Source: Castor canadensis (Eukaryota > Chordata > Mammalia > Rodentia > Castoridae). From it: a DNA stretch of 64,000 bases. Position 1 is the first letter of the stretch. Each line of letters starts with the position of its first letter. Location of the stretch: contig NC_133397.1 in assembly GCF_047511655.1 (NCBI RefSeq), positions 130,284,308 through 130,348,307 on the forward strand, given 5' to 3'. Made by a program: the position numbers and the translations under genes. The notes beneath the pieces are model-generated. The model was not told the origin of the DNA, did no database searches, and worked only from the letters and a program-made list of their open reading frames with translations. Below, piece after piece: positions 38,601 through 51,100 of this stretch.

Positions 38601-41319
38601 ATTCCCTTCTGTGGATGCCAAATATAGCACACTGGAAACCAGGGAGAGGTAATTCCAGGCTTTTGATATCCTAACTTCATCAAAACACACATATTCTCTC
38701 TGGGGCTCACAAGAGCATCAACGTGACCAATGTTTTCATTTTATATCGACCAAGAAATTAATGCACTTTGATCTGAAGACTATAGAGTAACACACAGGGT
38801 ATCCTCCATGAATGGTTAGTACTCCCTACTCAGTGAAATTGTTATCATCACTCCTGTGAACAGAAGCTTTCAGGAATACCAGAAATTGTGGAAAACCATG
38901 AATCACTCGGAAAGGCATTCATTTCCGCAAAGATCCTCGGGTTATAAAGACTACACATTTTCTCATGGAACTGAACACACACAGTCAGTGTGACTCAAGG
39001 CTGTGACTCAAAGTAAATTCAAGGCTTGAACAAACATTCTAAAAATCAGTGAATTCCAAATTGAACAAGAAAAATCACACACACACTCACACACACACAC
39101 CACACACACACAAAGTGCTAATACACTGTTCGTTTTCTAAGGAGCAAACTTCTTAACTTCCATCTACTGAATTAAAACGTAGAACAGACCAGAAGTCACT
39201 GAACCCAAGGACACTCTGGTGCATTCCATCAATTCCCACCATCCGAGTGAGAGGTTTTCTTTCAAGGACTCTTATCTATACCTAAAAAGTGGATATACTC
39301 AATGAGTGTGAAAAAGTGGGTACGGTAAGAATTTCTATAAAGAGAAAAGAAATTAATTCACTATGACACTATGGGTATTACACACATTCGTATGGATACA
39401 CAAACACAGACACACTCACACAAACCCCTGTCCTAAGAGCATGAGGAGAGATAAGTGCAATAGCTGAAATCCCTTGGTTGCCCGAATGTGCGGACAATTT
39501 CATGTCTCAAAATAATCATTCAACTTAGAAAAATACATGAAGTGACATCATTTCCAGCAATGTCCTTGGAAGGAAGCTATACTACCACCTTTAGGCCAAT
39601 GAAGAATTAAGCACGAATGCACGAGTCTATGTGTGAAGTCATCACTGTAATTGAAATCATTTGTAGCAAGCCAATGATGCACATGGATACATGTCTCAAG
39701 ATATTCGAACATACACTGAACATATTCAATGAATGCTGTACATTTCCTCACCTGACAGGTTGTCACAGCTTATCTTTGGAATAGCAACATTGAGCCATAC
39801 CGAAATTAGTGATTTCCGGGAAGCATTCCTGACTTGCATTATTTGGAACAGAGCATTTAACAGACACAGAAGCAGGAAATATTTTAAAACCATCCCAGCG
39901 TCCACACACGCAAATACTCCCACAGTGGGACTTATTTCCATGAGTATTCAGTATTCAGGTGTCAGTGAATTATGGGCTTTCATCTAAGTAAAGTTCTTTT
40001 TAGTAGCTCCAATTTTTAATGATCTTCAGGAAACTGGGTTGCTTGCCATTTTTCACTGCTTGTAATTGGGAGAATGGTTAATTTTGGCCCATAGCACTGC
40101 ATACAGGACTCTGAATGGCATAGATAAAGGAACTTCTGTTATAAACAATCTTAGATGGTTGAAGTTCTTCCAGGAAAGATCAACTTATATTCTCCCCATG
40201 TATCATGGCTTTCTATACAAGAAACAATTATTTAGCTCACAGCAATATATTTAAAACTGGGAAATACTTAAAAACATGTTGTGCCCATGCTAAAACCACC
40301 TCTGTCATTAGGTTTAGTATCTAGAAAATATGTCCTACTACTGCAATTCAGTGTATATTTCACAGGATACTTCCTTTCCTAGCATCATACTTCAATGGGA
40401 GTAACACTCATTTGGCCCTAATACTGAGGTAGGATGAATTTCATAGAAACATGTAACTCTGATACTAGAAACAACTTGGGTAACATGTTGAATACCTGGC
40501 AAAAGGTTCAGATCATTGATCTCAGTACATATGTCACAGGATAACAACCCATCACTACTGGTTTTGATTAGGTGAAAATTTCATGTTTGTTCATAGCTTC
40601 ATTTTATTCTTTAATTTTATAGAATCAAGTAAGTCCCATTCTACTACCCACAGAGTTGACAGTTGATGTCAGTCCAGCCCTTCAGTTCCCGGAATTCACT
40701 GTGCATTTCTCTGGATTTTTCCCCATCTATCACCATTTTTAATTTTGAGAAAAATTGCTTTCAGCTCATAATTTTGCATTATGATGAGTTTCATAGAATT
40801 GAGTTACTCATGTTTAAAAACAAAAGCTTTAGAAGGTTTTCTCTTTGGTGTTCTATCAAGTCTTGGAATAGAGGGTAAATTTCACTAGTTACTTCCGAGC
40901 TATCACCATTTTTAAGTTTAAAAAAATTCCGATTACATTTACTTCATAATGCTGTAGATAATCTAATGAGTTTAATAGCAACATGGAATTCCCGTTTAAA
41001 TTCATAGTAATAGGAAGGTTGAATATTTGGCAGTTAGTTCAGCTAATAAGATTCAGCAAGTCTCTCACAGGATTGCTCCACTTCTATGACTGATTTTTTT
41101 CGAGTTGAAATACTAATGTTAATGCATGATGCTGTCATTATTGTTCAGAATTTCCTACAAAAGTACTTCCCATTGTAAAATGATATTAGGTTGAAGGTTG
41201 TATGTCTGACAACCTTGAATCCTGGAATTTATTCTGCATTTCCAAGGATAACTCCCCATCCAGCACCATTTTTAATTAAAAAAAGACAGTGCTCATTTTT
41301 GAACCTAGTGAGATACATA

Positions 41320-41340
41320 TACGTACCTATAAATGTTGTA

Positions 41341-41387
<47 letters not shown>

Positions 41388-41390
41388 ATA
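41320..41390. repeat. TA-rich microsatellite (longest TA run)
   Basis: It contains about 18 uninterrupted TA dinucleotides (41,349-41,385) in unit 10. Other units have the shorter palindromic ACATATATATGT-type form at the same place. Confidence 0.92.
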
Positions 41391-42083
41391 TTATTCCAAA
41401 TTTCATAGAAAAACATAATTCGAAATTTAAAACTAAGTTAATCAGATGGTTAAAGTTCTGCTTGGAGCTTTTGTCTTGCCCTGTGTGTCATAGTATTTCT
41501 CCCATCTTTCCTGGGTTTCATTTGGAATAAACATTAATTTAACTCACAATTCACCATCTAATGTTGTAATTTTCATAGAAACGTGTAATTCTAAAGAAAC
41601 AAAAAGTAGTTATAAGTATTAATCTGTGGTAACAAGATGAATGCCTGGAACTCAGTAAGTCACAGGATTATTTCATAAAGGCTGGATATCTTTGATAGAA
41701 ATATTGCCTTATGCCAAAATTCATAGAAATGTGAATACAAGGAAACACCGCTTGCTCAGGGCAATTTCGTCCAAGATCATTTCTTTGGTCAAAGTACCCT
41801 GATGGCTAGAGAACAAGTGATGTCAGATCAACAGGTGACTGGTCCTCCATGAAACCTCAATCCTGCCTTGTGTTGCTGCTTTTATCAAATTGTGACATCG
41901 TGTGTTCAGGGTGAAACCCTGAATTTATGACAGCTGATGTACCACAGTGAGATGAAGAGAGGACTGTTCTGCATGGTGAGTTCCAGACCCAAGTTGCACA
42001 AAGGCCTGTGAACAATTAAAATCATGGGGCAGGTAGCATGGGCTCACAGTGTGTTTGGAATTCCCCAATCCTGACGAGCTCAG

Positions 42084-42640
42084 GTAAACTATGTTCTTTT
42101 ACTGTCCCTGTCTCCATTTTCCCCATGCCACTTAACTGAGAAACCTTCCACACAAAGCAGGGGCACCTTCCTCCAGCTTCTTCCCTTGACTGGCTTGGCT
42201 GCCATAGCAACAGGCCAGGCGGGGGCTGCCTATGTGCACTCCCAGTTCCTGGTGATGTGGGCCCACTGTGACATCACACCAAGTCTTTTCTTATTTGTCA
42301 GACTGAGTAAGCACTGCCACTGAAGCCCCCGCCCCCTCCACACACCAGCCATTTTGGTGCCAGTAAGAGGAAAGATCATCTGATCTGAAGATGGCTCATC
42401 TCCTCCAGTTTCCCTCCTCACCTTTTCAAGTTTCAACTGGGATGACATTCCTCTCCTGTTCCATACAACTTCCAATTTGGAAGCTGCATTTTGGAGGATA
42501 GGACGTGTTTCTATTGGTGAGTACAAAAACATGTCAAACCCTTTGCCGTGCAATCAGCCAGGAAAAGTCCCATAATATTGCATGAGAAAATTTCTCTCCC
42601 AGAACTACATCTCCCATCATTGGGGGCATATTCCCTTGTT
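42084..42640 (+). promoter_or_regulatory. Promoter-like module, unit 11
   Basis: GCCATAGCAACAGG, GTGACATCAC, the donor-like GTGAGT (42,517-42,522) and ACTACATCTCCCA (42,604-42,616) are intact. The inverted CCAAT box is lost (TTATTTG). Confidence 0.38.
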
Positions 42641-45121
42641 TGGATGCAAAATATAGTATACTGGAAACCAGGGGTTTGTAATTCCAGGCTTTTGTTTTCC
42701 TTACTTCATCAGAACACACAAATTCTCTCAGTGGCTGGCTTTTTCCTCAAAGTGACCAATGTATTCATTTTGTGTCGACCAGGAAATTAATTTACTATGA
42801 TCCGAGGACTGTAGATGAATACACAGGGTGTACTCCATCAATGCTTATTACTCCCTACTCAGTGAAATTGTTATCATCTCTCCTGTGAATAGAAGATTTC
42901 AGGAACACCAGAAATTGTAGCAAACCATGAAGCACTCGGAAAAGACATTCATTTCTGCAAAGATTCTCTGGGCACAAAAAGTACACATTTTCCTCATGGA
43001 ACTGAACCCACACAGTCCATGTGACTCAAGGCTGTGACTCAAAGTGACTGCAAGATTTGAATATACATTCTAATAATCAGTGAATTCCAAATTGAACAGG
43101 AAAAATTTTGCCTCCCCACACACACACACGCATACACACACACAAAGTGCTGATATACTATTCGTTATCTAGTGCGCAAATTTCTTAGCTTCCATCTACT
43201 GAATTACAACGTTGAACAGACCAGAAGTCATTGAACCCCAGACAACCTGATGCACTACATTAATTCCCACAATCCAAATGAGACATTTTCATTCAAAGAC
43301 ACTTATGTATACATAAACAGTGGATATACTCAATCAGTGTGAAACAATTATTTAGCTGTCAATAATGTACTTAAAACTGGGAAATACTTAAAAATATGCT
43401 GTGCCCATTCTAAAACCACCTCATTATTAGGTTTAGTATCTAGAAAATATGTCCTACTGCTGCAATTGAGTGTATATTTCACAGGATACTTCCTTTCCTA
43501 GCACCATTCTTCAATGGGATAACACTCATTTGGCCCTAATGCTGAGGTAGGATGAATTTCATAGAAAGATTGAAGTCTGATACTAGAAAATACTTGGGTA
43601 ATATGTTGAATATCTGGCATCAGGTTCAAATAATTGATCTCAGTACATATGTCACAGAATAACTCCCCATCTCTCCTGGTTTTGATATGGAAAAAATTTC
43701 ATGTTTGTTCATAACTTCATTTTATGCTTCAATTTCATAAAATCAAGTAAGCCCCATTCTATTTCCCACATAGTTTGATGGTTGATGTCAGTCCAGCCTT
43801 TCTATTCCCGGAATTCACTGTGCATTCCTCTGGATTTTTCCCCTTCTACCACCATTTTTAATTTTGAGAAACATTGCTTTCAGCTCATAATTTTGCATTA
43901 TGGTAAGTTTCATAGAATTCAGTCACTCATGCTTAAAAACCAAAAGAATTAGAATGTTTTCTCTCTGGTATTCTATGAAGTCTTGGAATACAGGGTACAT
44001 TTCACCAGTTACTTCCCAGCTTTCACCAATTTTATGTTTGAAAAAATTCAGATCACCTTTACCTCATAATGCTGTAGATATTCTAATCAGTTTAATAGCA
44101 ACATGAAATTCCCATTTAAATTCATACTAATAGGAATGTTGAATATTTGGCATTTAGCTCAGCTAATAGGCTTTTGCAAGACTTTCACAGTACTGCTCCA
44201 CTTCTGTGACTGGTGTTTTTCGAGTAGAAATATGAAAGTTACTGCATGATGCTGTCTTTATTATTCAGAATTTCTTACAAAAGTACTTCCCATTCTAAAA
44301 TGAAATTAGTTTGAAGGTTGAATGTCTGACACTACCTTGAAGTCCTGGATTTTACTCTGCATTTCAAAGGATTACTCCCCATCTGGTACCATTGTTAATT
44401 TAAAAAATGCTCATTTTTGCTCCTTCTGAGATATATTTACGTACATGTATAAGTTGTATATATGTATATAATTCCAAATTTCATAGAAAAACGTAACTCC
44501 AAATTTAGTCTCTAGGAGTTTATTGTCTTGCTCTGTATGTTGTAATATACCTCCCATTTCATTTGGAGTAAACAGCCATTTAACTCACAAAACAGTATCT
44601 AATGTTGTAATTTTCATAGAAACTTGTAATTTTAAAAGAACAGAAAGTATTAATAAGTATTAATCTGTCATAGCAAGATAAACGCCTGGAACTCACTCAG
44701 TAAGTCACAGGATTATTTCATATCGGCTGGATTTCTTTAATACAACATTGCCTTATGCCAAAATTCATAGATGTATGAACCCGAGGAAACACAGCTTACT
44801 CAGGGCAATTTTGTCCAACATTCATTTCCTTGATCTATGTACCCTGATGGCTCAAGAATAAGTGATGTCACATCAACAGTGGACTGGGAATCCATGTGAC
44901 ATCATTCTTGCCTTGCGTGTCTGCTATTACCAAACTGTGACATCGTGTGTTCAGGGTGAGAACCTGGTCACATGACAGCTGATGCACCACAGTGATATGA
45001 AGAGAGGCCTGTTCTGCTTGGTGAGTTCTAAACCCATGTTAGACAAAGACCTGTGGACAATTCAAACCATGGGGCATGGTAGCTTAGGGTAGTAGTTTGT
45101 TTTGAATCCTGACGAGCTCAG
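42084..45121. repeat. Macrosatellite unit 11 (about 1 kb deleted)
   Basis: The unit is 3038 bp. At about 43,341-43,346 the sequence after the first CA tract (CAGTGTGAAA) continues as GAAACAATTATTTAG, which normally lies well over 1 kb farther on. The shared GAAA is microhomology. The second CA tract and the whole antisense-frame block are missing. The first CA tract is at about 43,117-43,143, the monomer block at about 43,475-44,900, and a shortened TA tract at about 44,437-44,470. Confidence 0.88.
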
Positions 45122-45625
45122 GTCAACCATGTTGTGAAATTGCCCTTGTCTCCATATACCCAGGCCACACTTAACTTAGGAAGCTTCCACACAAAGCAGG
45201 GACACTTTCCTCCAGCTTCTTCCATTGAATTGCTTGGCTGCCATAGCAACAGGCCAGGCAGGAGCTGCCTGTGGGCACTCCCAGTTCCTGATTGGTCAGA
45301 TTGCATAAGCACTCCCGCTAAGGCCACTCCTCCACCACACAGCAGCCACTTTGGAGCCAGTAACAGGCAAGACCATCTGATCTGAAGATGGCTCATCTCC
45401 TCCAGTTTCCCTCCTCACTTTTAAAAGGTTCAACTGGGATGACATTCCTCTCCTGTTCCATACAACTACCAATCTAGAAGCTGCATTTTGGAGGATAGGA
45501 AGTGTTTTTACTGGTGAGTACAAAAATGCCTCAAGCCCTTTGCAGGGCAATCAGCCAGGAAAAGTCAAATAACACTGAATGAATAAATTTCTCTCCCAGA
45601 ACTATGTCTCCCATCATTGGGTGCA
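45122..45625 (+). promoter_or_regulatory. Promoter-like module, unit 12 (CRE-like site deleted)
   Basis: A deletion of about 50 bp joins CAGTTCCTG to ATTGGTCAG near 45,290, removing the CRE-like site while leaving the inverted CCAAT core. The donor-like GTGAGT is at 45,514-45,519. The ZNF143-like site is mutated to ACTATGTCTCCCA (45,601-45,613). Confidence 0.35.
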
Positions 45626-48141
45626 TATTCCCATGTGCAGATGCAAAATGTAGCACACTGGAAACCAGGGGGATGTATTTCCAGGCTTTTCAAAACACAT
45701 ATTCTCTCCTGAGCTGGGAATAGCATCAAAGTGACCAATATATTCGTTTTTTATTGACCAAGAAATTAATGCACTTTGATCTGAGGACAATAGAGAACAC
45801 ACAGGTTATACTCCATGTATGCTAAGTACTCCCTAGTCAGGGAAATTGTTATCATCTCTCCTATGAACAGAAGTTTTCAGGAACAACAGAAATTGTGGAA
45901 AATCATTAAGCACTCGAAAAGGACATTCATTTCCACAAAGATTCTCTGGGGTACAAAACAGTACACCTTTCTAATTGAACTGAACACACACAGTAAGTGT
46001 GACTCAAGCCTGTGCCTCAAAGTGACTTCAAGGCTTTAACATACATTCTAAAAATCAGTGAATTCCAAATTGAACAAGAAAGATCACACACACACACACA
46101 CAAACACACAAAGTGGTGATATACAGTTCGTTACCGAGTGAGCAATTTCTTAACTGCCATCGATTGAATTACAACCTTCAACAGACAAGAAGGCACTGAA
46201 CCCCAGGACACCCTGGTGCACTACATCAATTCCACACTCTGAATGTGAGGTTCTCTTTCAAGGATTCCTATGCATACCTAAACAGTGGATATACTCAATG
46301 AGTGTGAAACAGTGAGTACTCTAAAAATTTTTATAACGAGCAAAGAAATTAGTTCACTGTGACACTATGTGTATTACACACTCGTATGCAAACAAAAACA
46401 CACACACACCCCTGTCCTTAAAGCATGAGGAGACATAAGCGCAATAGCTGAAATCCCGGGATTGACTGAATGTGCGGACACCTTCATGTCTCAAAATATC
46501 ATCCAACTTGGAAAAATACATGAAGTGACATCATTTCCAACAATGTCCTTGGAGGAAAGGTATACTACCACCTTAAGGCCAATGAAGACACAAGCACTAA
46601 TTCCCCAGAGTCTATGCGTGAAGCCATCACTGTAACTGGAATCATTTGTAGCAAGCCAATGATGCACATGGATACATGTCTCAAGATCTTCGAACATACA
46701 TGGGACATATTCAATGAATGGTGTACATTTCCTCACCTGACAGGTTATCACAGCTGATCTTTGGAATAGCAAAGTTGAGCTATCCCGAAATTAGGGAATT
46801 CTGGGAAGCATTGCTGACTTGCATTATTTGGAACAGAGCATTTAACAGACACAGAAACAGGAAATATTTGGAAACCACACCAGCAGCCACACACACAAAT
46901 ACACCCATAGTGTAACTTAGTTCCATGAATATTCAGTATTCTGGTATCAGTGAAAGTATGGTCTTTCATCTAAATAAAGTTGTTTTTAGTAGCTCTAATT
47001 TTTAATGATCATCGGGAAAATGGATTTTTTGCCATCTTTCACTGCTTGTAATTCGGAGTATGGTTAATTTTAGCCCAAAATACGACATATAGGACTCGGA
47101 ATTGCATAGATGAAGTAACTTCTTTATAAACAATCTTAAATAGTTGAAGTTCTGCCTGGAAAAATTAACTTATATTCTCCCCATGTATCATGGCTTTCTA
47201 GAAAAGAAACAATTATTTAGCTCACAACAATGTATTTAAAACTGGGAAACACTTAAAAATATGTTGTGCCCATTCTAAAACCATCTCAGTCATTAGGATT
47301 AGTATGTAGAAAATATGTCCTACAGCTGCAATTGAGTGTATATTTCACAAGATACTTCCTTTCCTAGCATCATACTTCAATGGGAGTAACACTTATTTGG
47401 CCTTAATGCTGACATAGGATGAAGTTCATAGAAATATGTAACTCTGATACTAGAAACAACTTGGGTAATATGTTGAATACCTGGCAACAGGTTCAAATCA
47501 TTGATCTCAGTACACATGTCACAGGATAACTCCCCATAATTCATGGTTTCAATAAGGAGAAAATTTCATGTTTGTTCATGACTTCATTTTATGAATTAAT
47601 TTCATACAATCAAGTAAGCCCCTTTCTACTCCCCACATAGTTTGATGGTTCATGTCAGTCCAGCCCTTCTTTTCCCAGAATTCACTGAGCATTTCTCTGG
47701 ATTTTTCTCCACCTATCTCCATTTTTAATTTTGAGAAACATTGCTTTCAGCTCATACTTTCTCATTCTGGTGAGTTTAATAAAATTCAGTTAGTCATGTT
47801 TAAATACAAACACCTTTAGAAGGTTTTCTCTCTGGTGCTCTATCAAGTCTTGGAATAGAGGATACATTTCACTAGTTACTTCCCAGCTATCACCACTTTC
47901 AACGTTGAAAAATTTCAGATCATGTTTACTTCATAATGCTGTAGATATGCCAGTGAGTTTAGTAGAAAAATTATTTCCCTTTTAAATTTATAGTAATAGG
48001 AAGGCTGAATATCGGGCAGTTAGTTCAGCTAATAGGCTTCAGCAAGTCTTTCACAGGATTGCTCCATTTCTCTGACTGGTATTTTTCGAGTAGAAATATT
48101 AATGTTACTCCATGATCCTGTCTTTATTATTCAGAATTTCC
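45122..48141. repeat. Macrosatellite unit 12 (truncated by satellite block)
   Basis: This copy runs normally from its module to the middle of its fifth ~177-bp monomer. It stops after CAGAATTTCC, where other units continue TACAAAAGTAC and a simple satellite begins instead. The first CA tract is at about 46,085-46,110, a short second one at about 46,390-46,410, and the antisense-frame block at 46,491-46,969. No TA tract remains. Confidence 0.88.
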
Positions 48142-51100
48142 AGAGTCTTCTGCATCTAACACATTGTATCTGTGTGAGAATTGAGTTATTTTTTCAAAGC
48201 AATACTTTCAGCACATTACACTTTTCAAAGTGGAGATAGGCTCTGTTTGATCCAAAAAGGCATATTTAGGTAAGTTAAGAAATACATGTGTCTCTCGAAG
48301 AAAACCACCATGTGAGAAGTAAGAAAATCTATCGTATTGTTTTCCTGTGAGAATTGAGTTACTTTTTGGAGGATATGCTTCCTGCAAATCATAGCTTTCA
48401 AAGTGGAGTATAGCTCCACTTTCATGTTGTTCCAAAAAGGCCTATTGAACACATGTATCCCTGCAATGAAAATCTTTTGTGTTAGAACTGAGTTAGTTTT
48501 TGAAAGGAATCCTTCCTCACATTATAGTTTTCCAGGAGGTGGAAGACATACGTTCCTCCACATAGTCCTATTCAGCTGAGTTGAAGACAAACATGTATCT
48601 TGAAAGAAAAGCATCTGCGTTAGAAGCAGGAGTGTCTAGCACATTATGTCACTGAGAATTGAGATAGTTTTTGAAAGAAATACTTCCGCAAATCATAGTT
48701 TTCAAAGTGGAGTATGGCTTCTGTTACTCAAGATAGGCCTATTAAGCTGAGTGGAAGGAACACTTGAACCTCTATGAGGAAAGAAAACCACCTATGGTAG
48801 AAGCTGCAGCATCTAGCAAATTGTACCCATGTGAGAGTTGAGTTAGTTTTTGAAAGGAATACTTCCTGCAAATCATAGTTTTCATTGTGGAGATAGGCTG
48901 TGTTTGCTCCAAATTGGCCTATAAATCTGAGTTGAAGAAACACATGTATCTCTCCAAAGAAAATCATCTATGTTAGATTCTGGAACATGTAACACACTGT
49001 TTCACAGTGAGAACCGAGTTAGGTTGTGAAAGGAATACATCATGCAACTTAGGTGTTTCTAGGGGTACATATGCTCTCTTTGCTTCAACTAGGCTTATTG
49101 AGCTGAGTTGAAGAAAACATGTATCTCTATACAGAGAAATATCTGTGGTTGAAGTGGAGGCATCTACCACACTGTCTCCACTTGAGAATGAAATTAGTTT
49201 TTGAAAGGACTATTTCCTGCAAATCATACTTTTCAAAGTGTGGGTAGGTTCTGTTTGCTGCAATATGCCTATTCAGCTGAGTTGAAGAAACACAAGTTTC
49301 ACTCCAAAGAAAACCATCCATTTTAGAAGCTGCAGCACATAGCACAATGTTTCCCTATGAGAACTGAGTTAATTTTCCACCAGAATACTTCCTACAAATC
49401 ATAATTTTCATGGTGAAAAGTGGCTTCTTTTGTTCCAAAAAGGCCTGTTCAGCGAGTTGTACAAACACATGTATCTCTCCAATGACAACCATCTGTGTTA
49501 GAAGCATTGGCTATCAGAACATTGTTTCCAAGTGAAAATGGAATAAGTTTTTTAAAGGAATACTTCCTGCAAATGATAGTTGTCAAGGTGTAGCTAGGCT
49601 CTGTTTGCTGAGAATATTCCTATTCGGCTGAAAAAGAAACACAGGTATGTCTCCAAAGAAAATCAACTATCATAGAAGCTGCAGCACCTAGCACACTCTT
49701 TGCCTGTGAGAATCTCATAAGATTTTGAAAGGAATACTTCCTTCAAATCATAGTTTTCATGGTGGAGATAGGCTGTGTTTGGGCCAAATTGGCCTAGAGA
49801 GCTTTGTTGACGATACACATGCATCTCTATAAAGAAAACCATGTGTGTTAGATACAGGAGCATATAGCACATGGTTGCCAGTTTGAATGGAGTTGGGTTT
49901 TCAAAGGAATACTTCTAGGAATTCCTAGTTATTATTTTCCACTCTGTTCAGCAGAGTGGAAAAACACATGTATCTCTGGAAAGACAAACATCTGTGTTGG
50001 AATCACTGGCATCTAGAAGATTATTGCCCTGTGAGAATTGAGTTAATTTTTGAAAGGAATACGACCTGCAACGTAGGTGATACAAGGTGAAGATAGCCTC
50101 TGTTTGCTGCAGAGAGGCATATTCAGTTAAGTTGTAGGAACACATGCATCTCTTGAAAGAAAACCATCTTTGTTAGAGTCAGGAGCATCAAGCACAATGC
50201 TGCCCATTGAGAATTGAGTTAGTTTTTCAAAGAATACCTTCTGCACATAGGGTTATCAAGATGGAGATAGGCTTGTTTTCTCCAGATAGGGCTACGAAGC
50301 TAAGTTGAAGGAACACATGTATTTCTCAAAAGAAAACCATCTGTGTTACAAGTTGGAGCATCAGTGCATTGTTACCCAGTGAGAAAGGAGTTGGTTTTTG
50401 AAAGAATACTTCCTGAAATCATAGTTTTCAAGGTGAAGAAAGGCCCATTATATTCCAAATTGGCCAGATTTGCCGATTGAAGCACACATGTATCATTCAA
50501 AAGACAACCATTTGTATTAGAAGCATGAGCATCTAGATCATTGCTGCCAAATTTGAGTTCAGTTACTTTTGGAAATGAATGCTTCCTGCAGTCCAAAAGT
50601 TTGAAGGCGAAGATAGGCTCTGATTGCTGGTATGGTGATAAAAAACATGATCATTCAAAAGAAAACCATCTGTGTTAGAATCAGGAGCATGTAGGATGTA
50701 ATTTCCCAGTTAGAATAGAGTTAGTGATGGAAGGAATACTTCCTGAAAATCATAGATTTTGAGGTTGAGATAGGCTATTTTTGCTCCACATAGGTTTATG
50801 CTTTTAAATTGAAGGAGCACATGTATCTCTTGAAAGAAAAACATCTGTGTAACAAGCCGGAGAATCTAGCGCATGTTGTGCACTGAGATTGAGTTAGTTT
50901 TTCAGAAAAACGTTCTTTGACTGAGGTGTTGCATCGTTGAGATAGGCTCTGTTTACTCCAACAAGGCCTATTCAGCTGAGATGAAGAAACAAGTGTATTT
51001 ATTCAAAGAAAATCATCTTTGTTAGAAGAGGGAGAATATAGCCCATTGGTTCTTGTAAGAATTGAGTTAGTTTTGGAAAGGAGTACTCCCTGCAAGTGAA

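Larger units (their letters stand above)
38055..42083. repeat. Macrosatellite unit 10
   Basis: This is a 4029-bp copy. The first CA tract is at about 39,077-39,112 and a short degenerate second tract at about 39,405-39,425. The antisense-frame block is at 39,726-39,987 and the monomer block at about 40,355-41,850. The TA tract at about 41,320-41,390 includes the longest pure TA run in the window (about 18 dinucleotides, 41,349-41,385). Confidence 0.9.
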
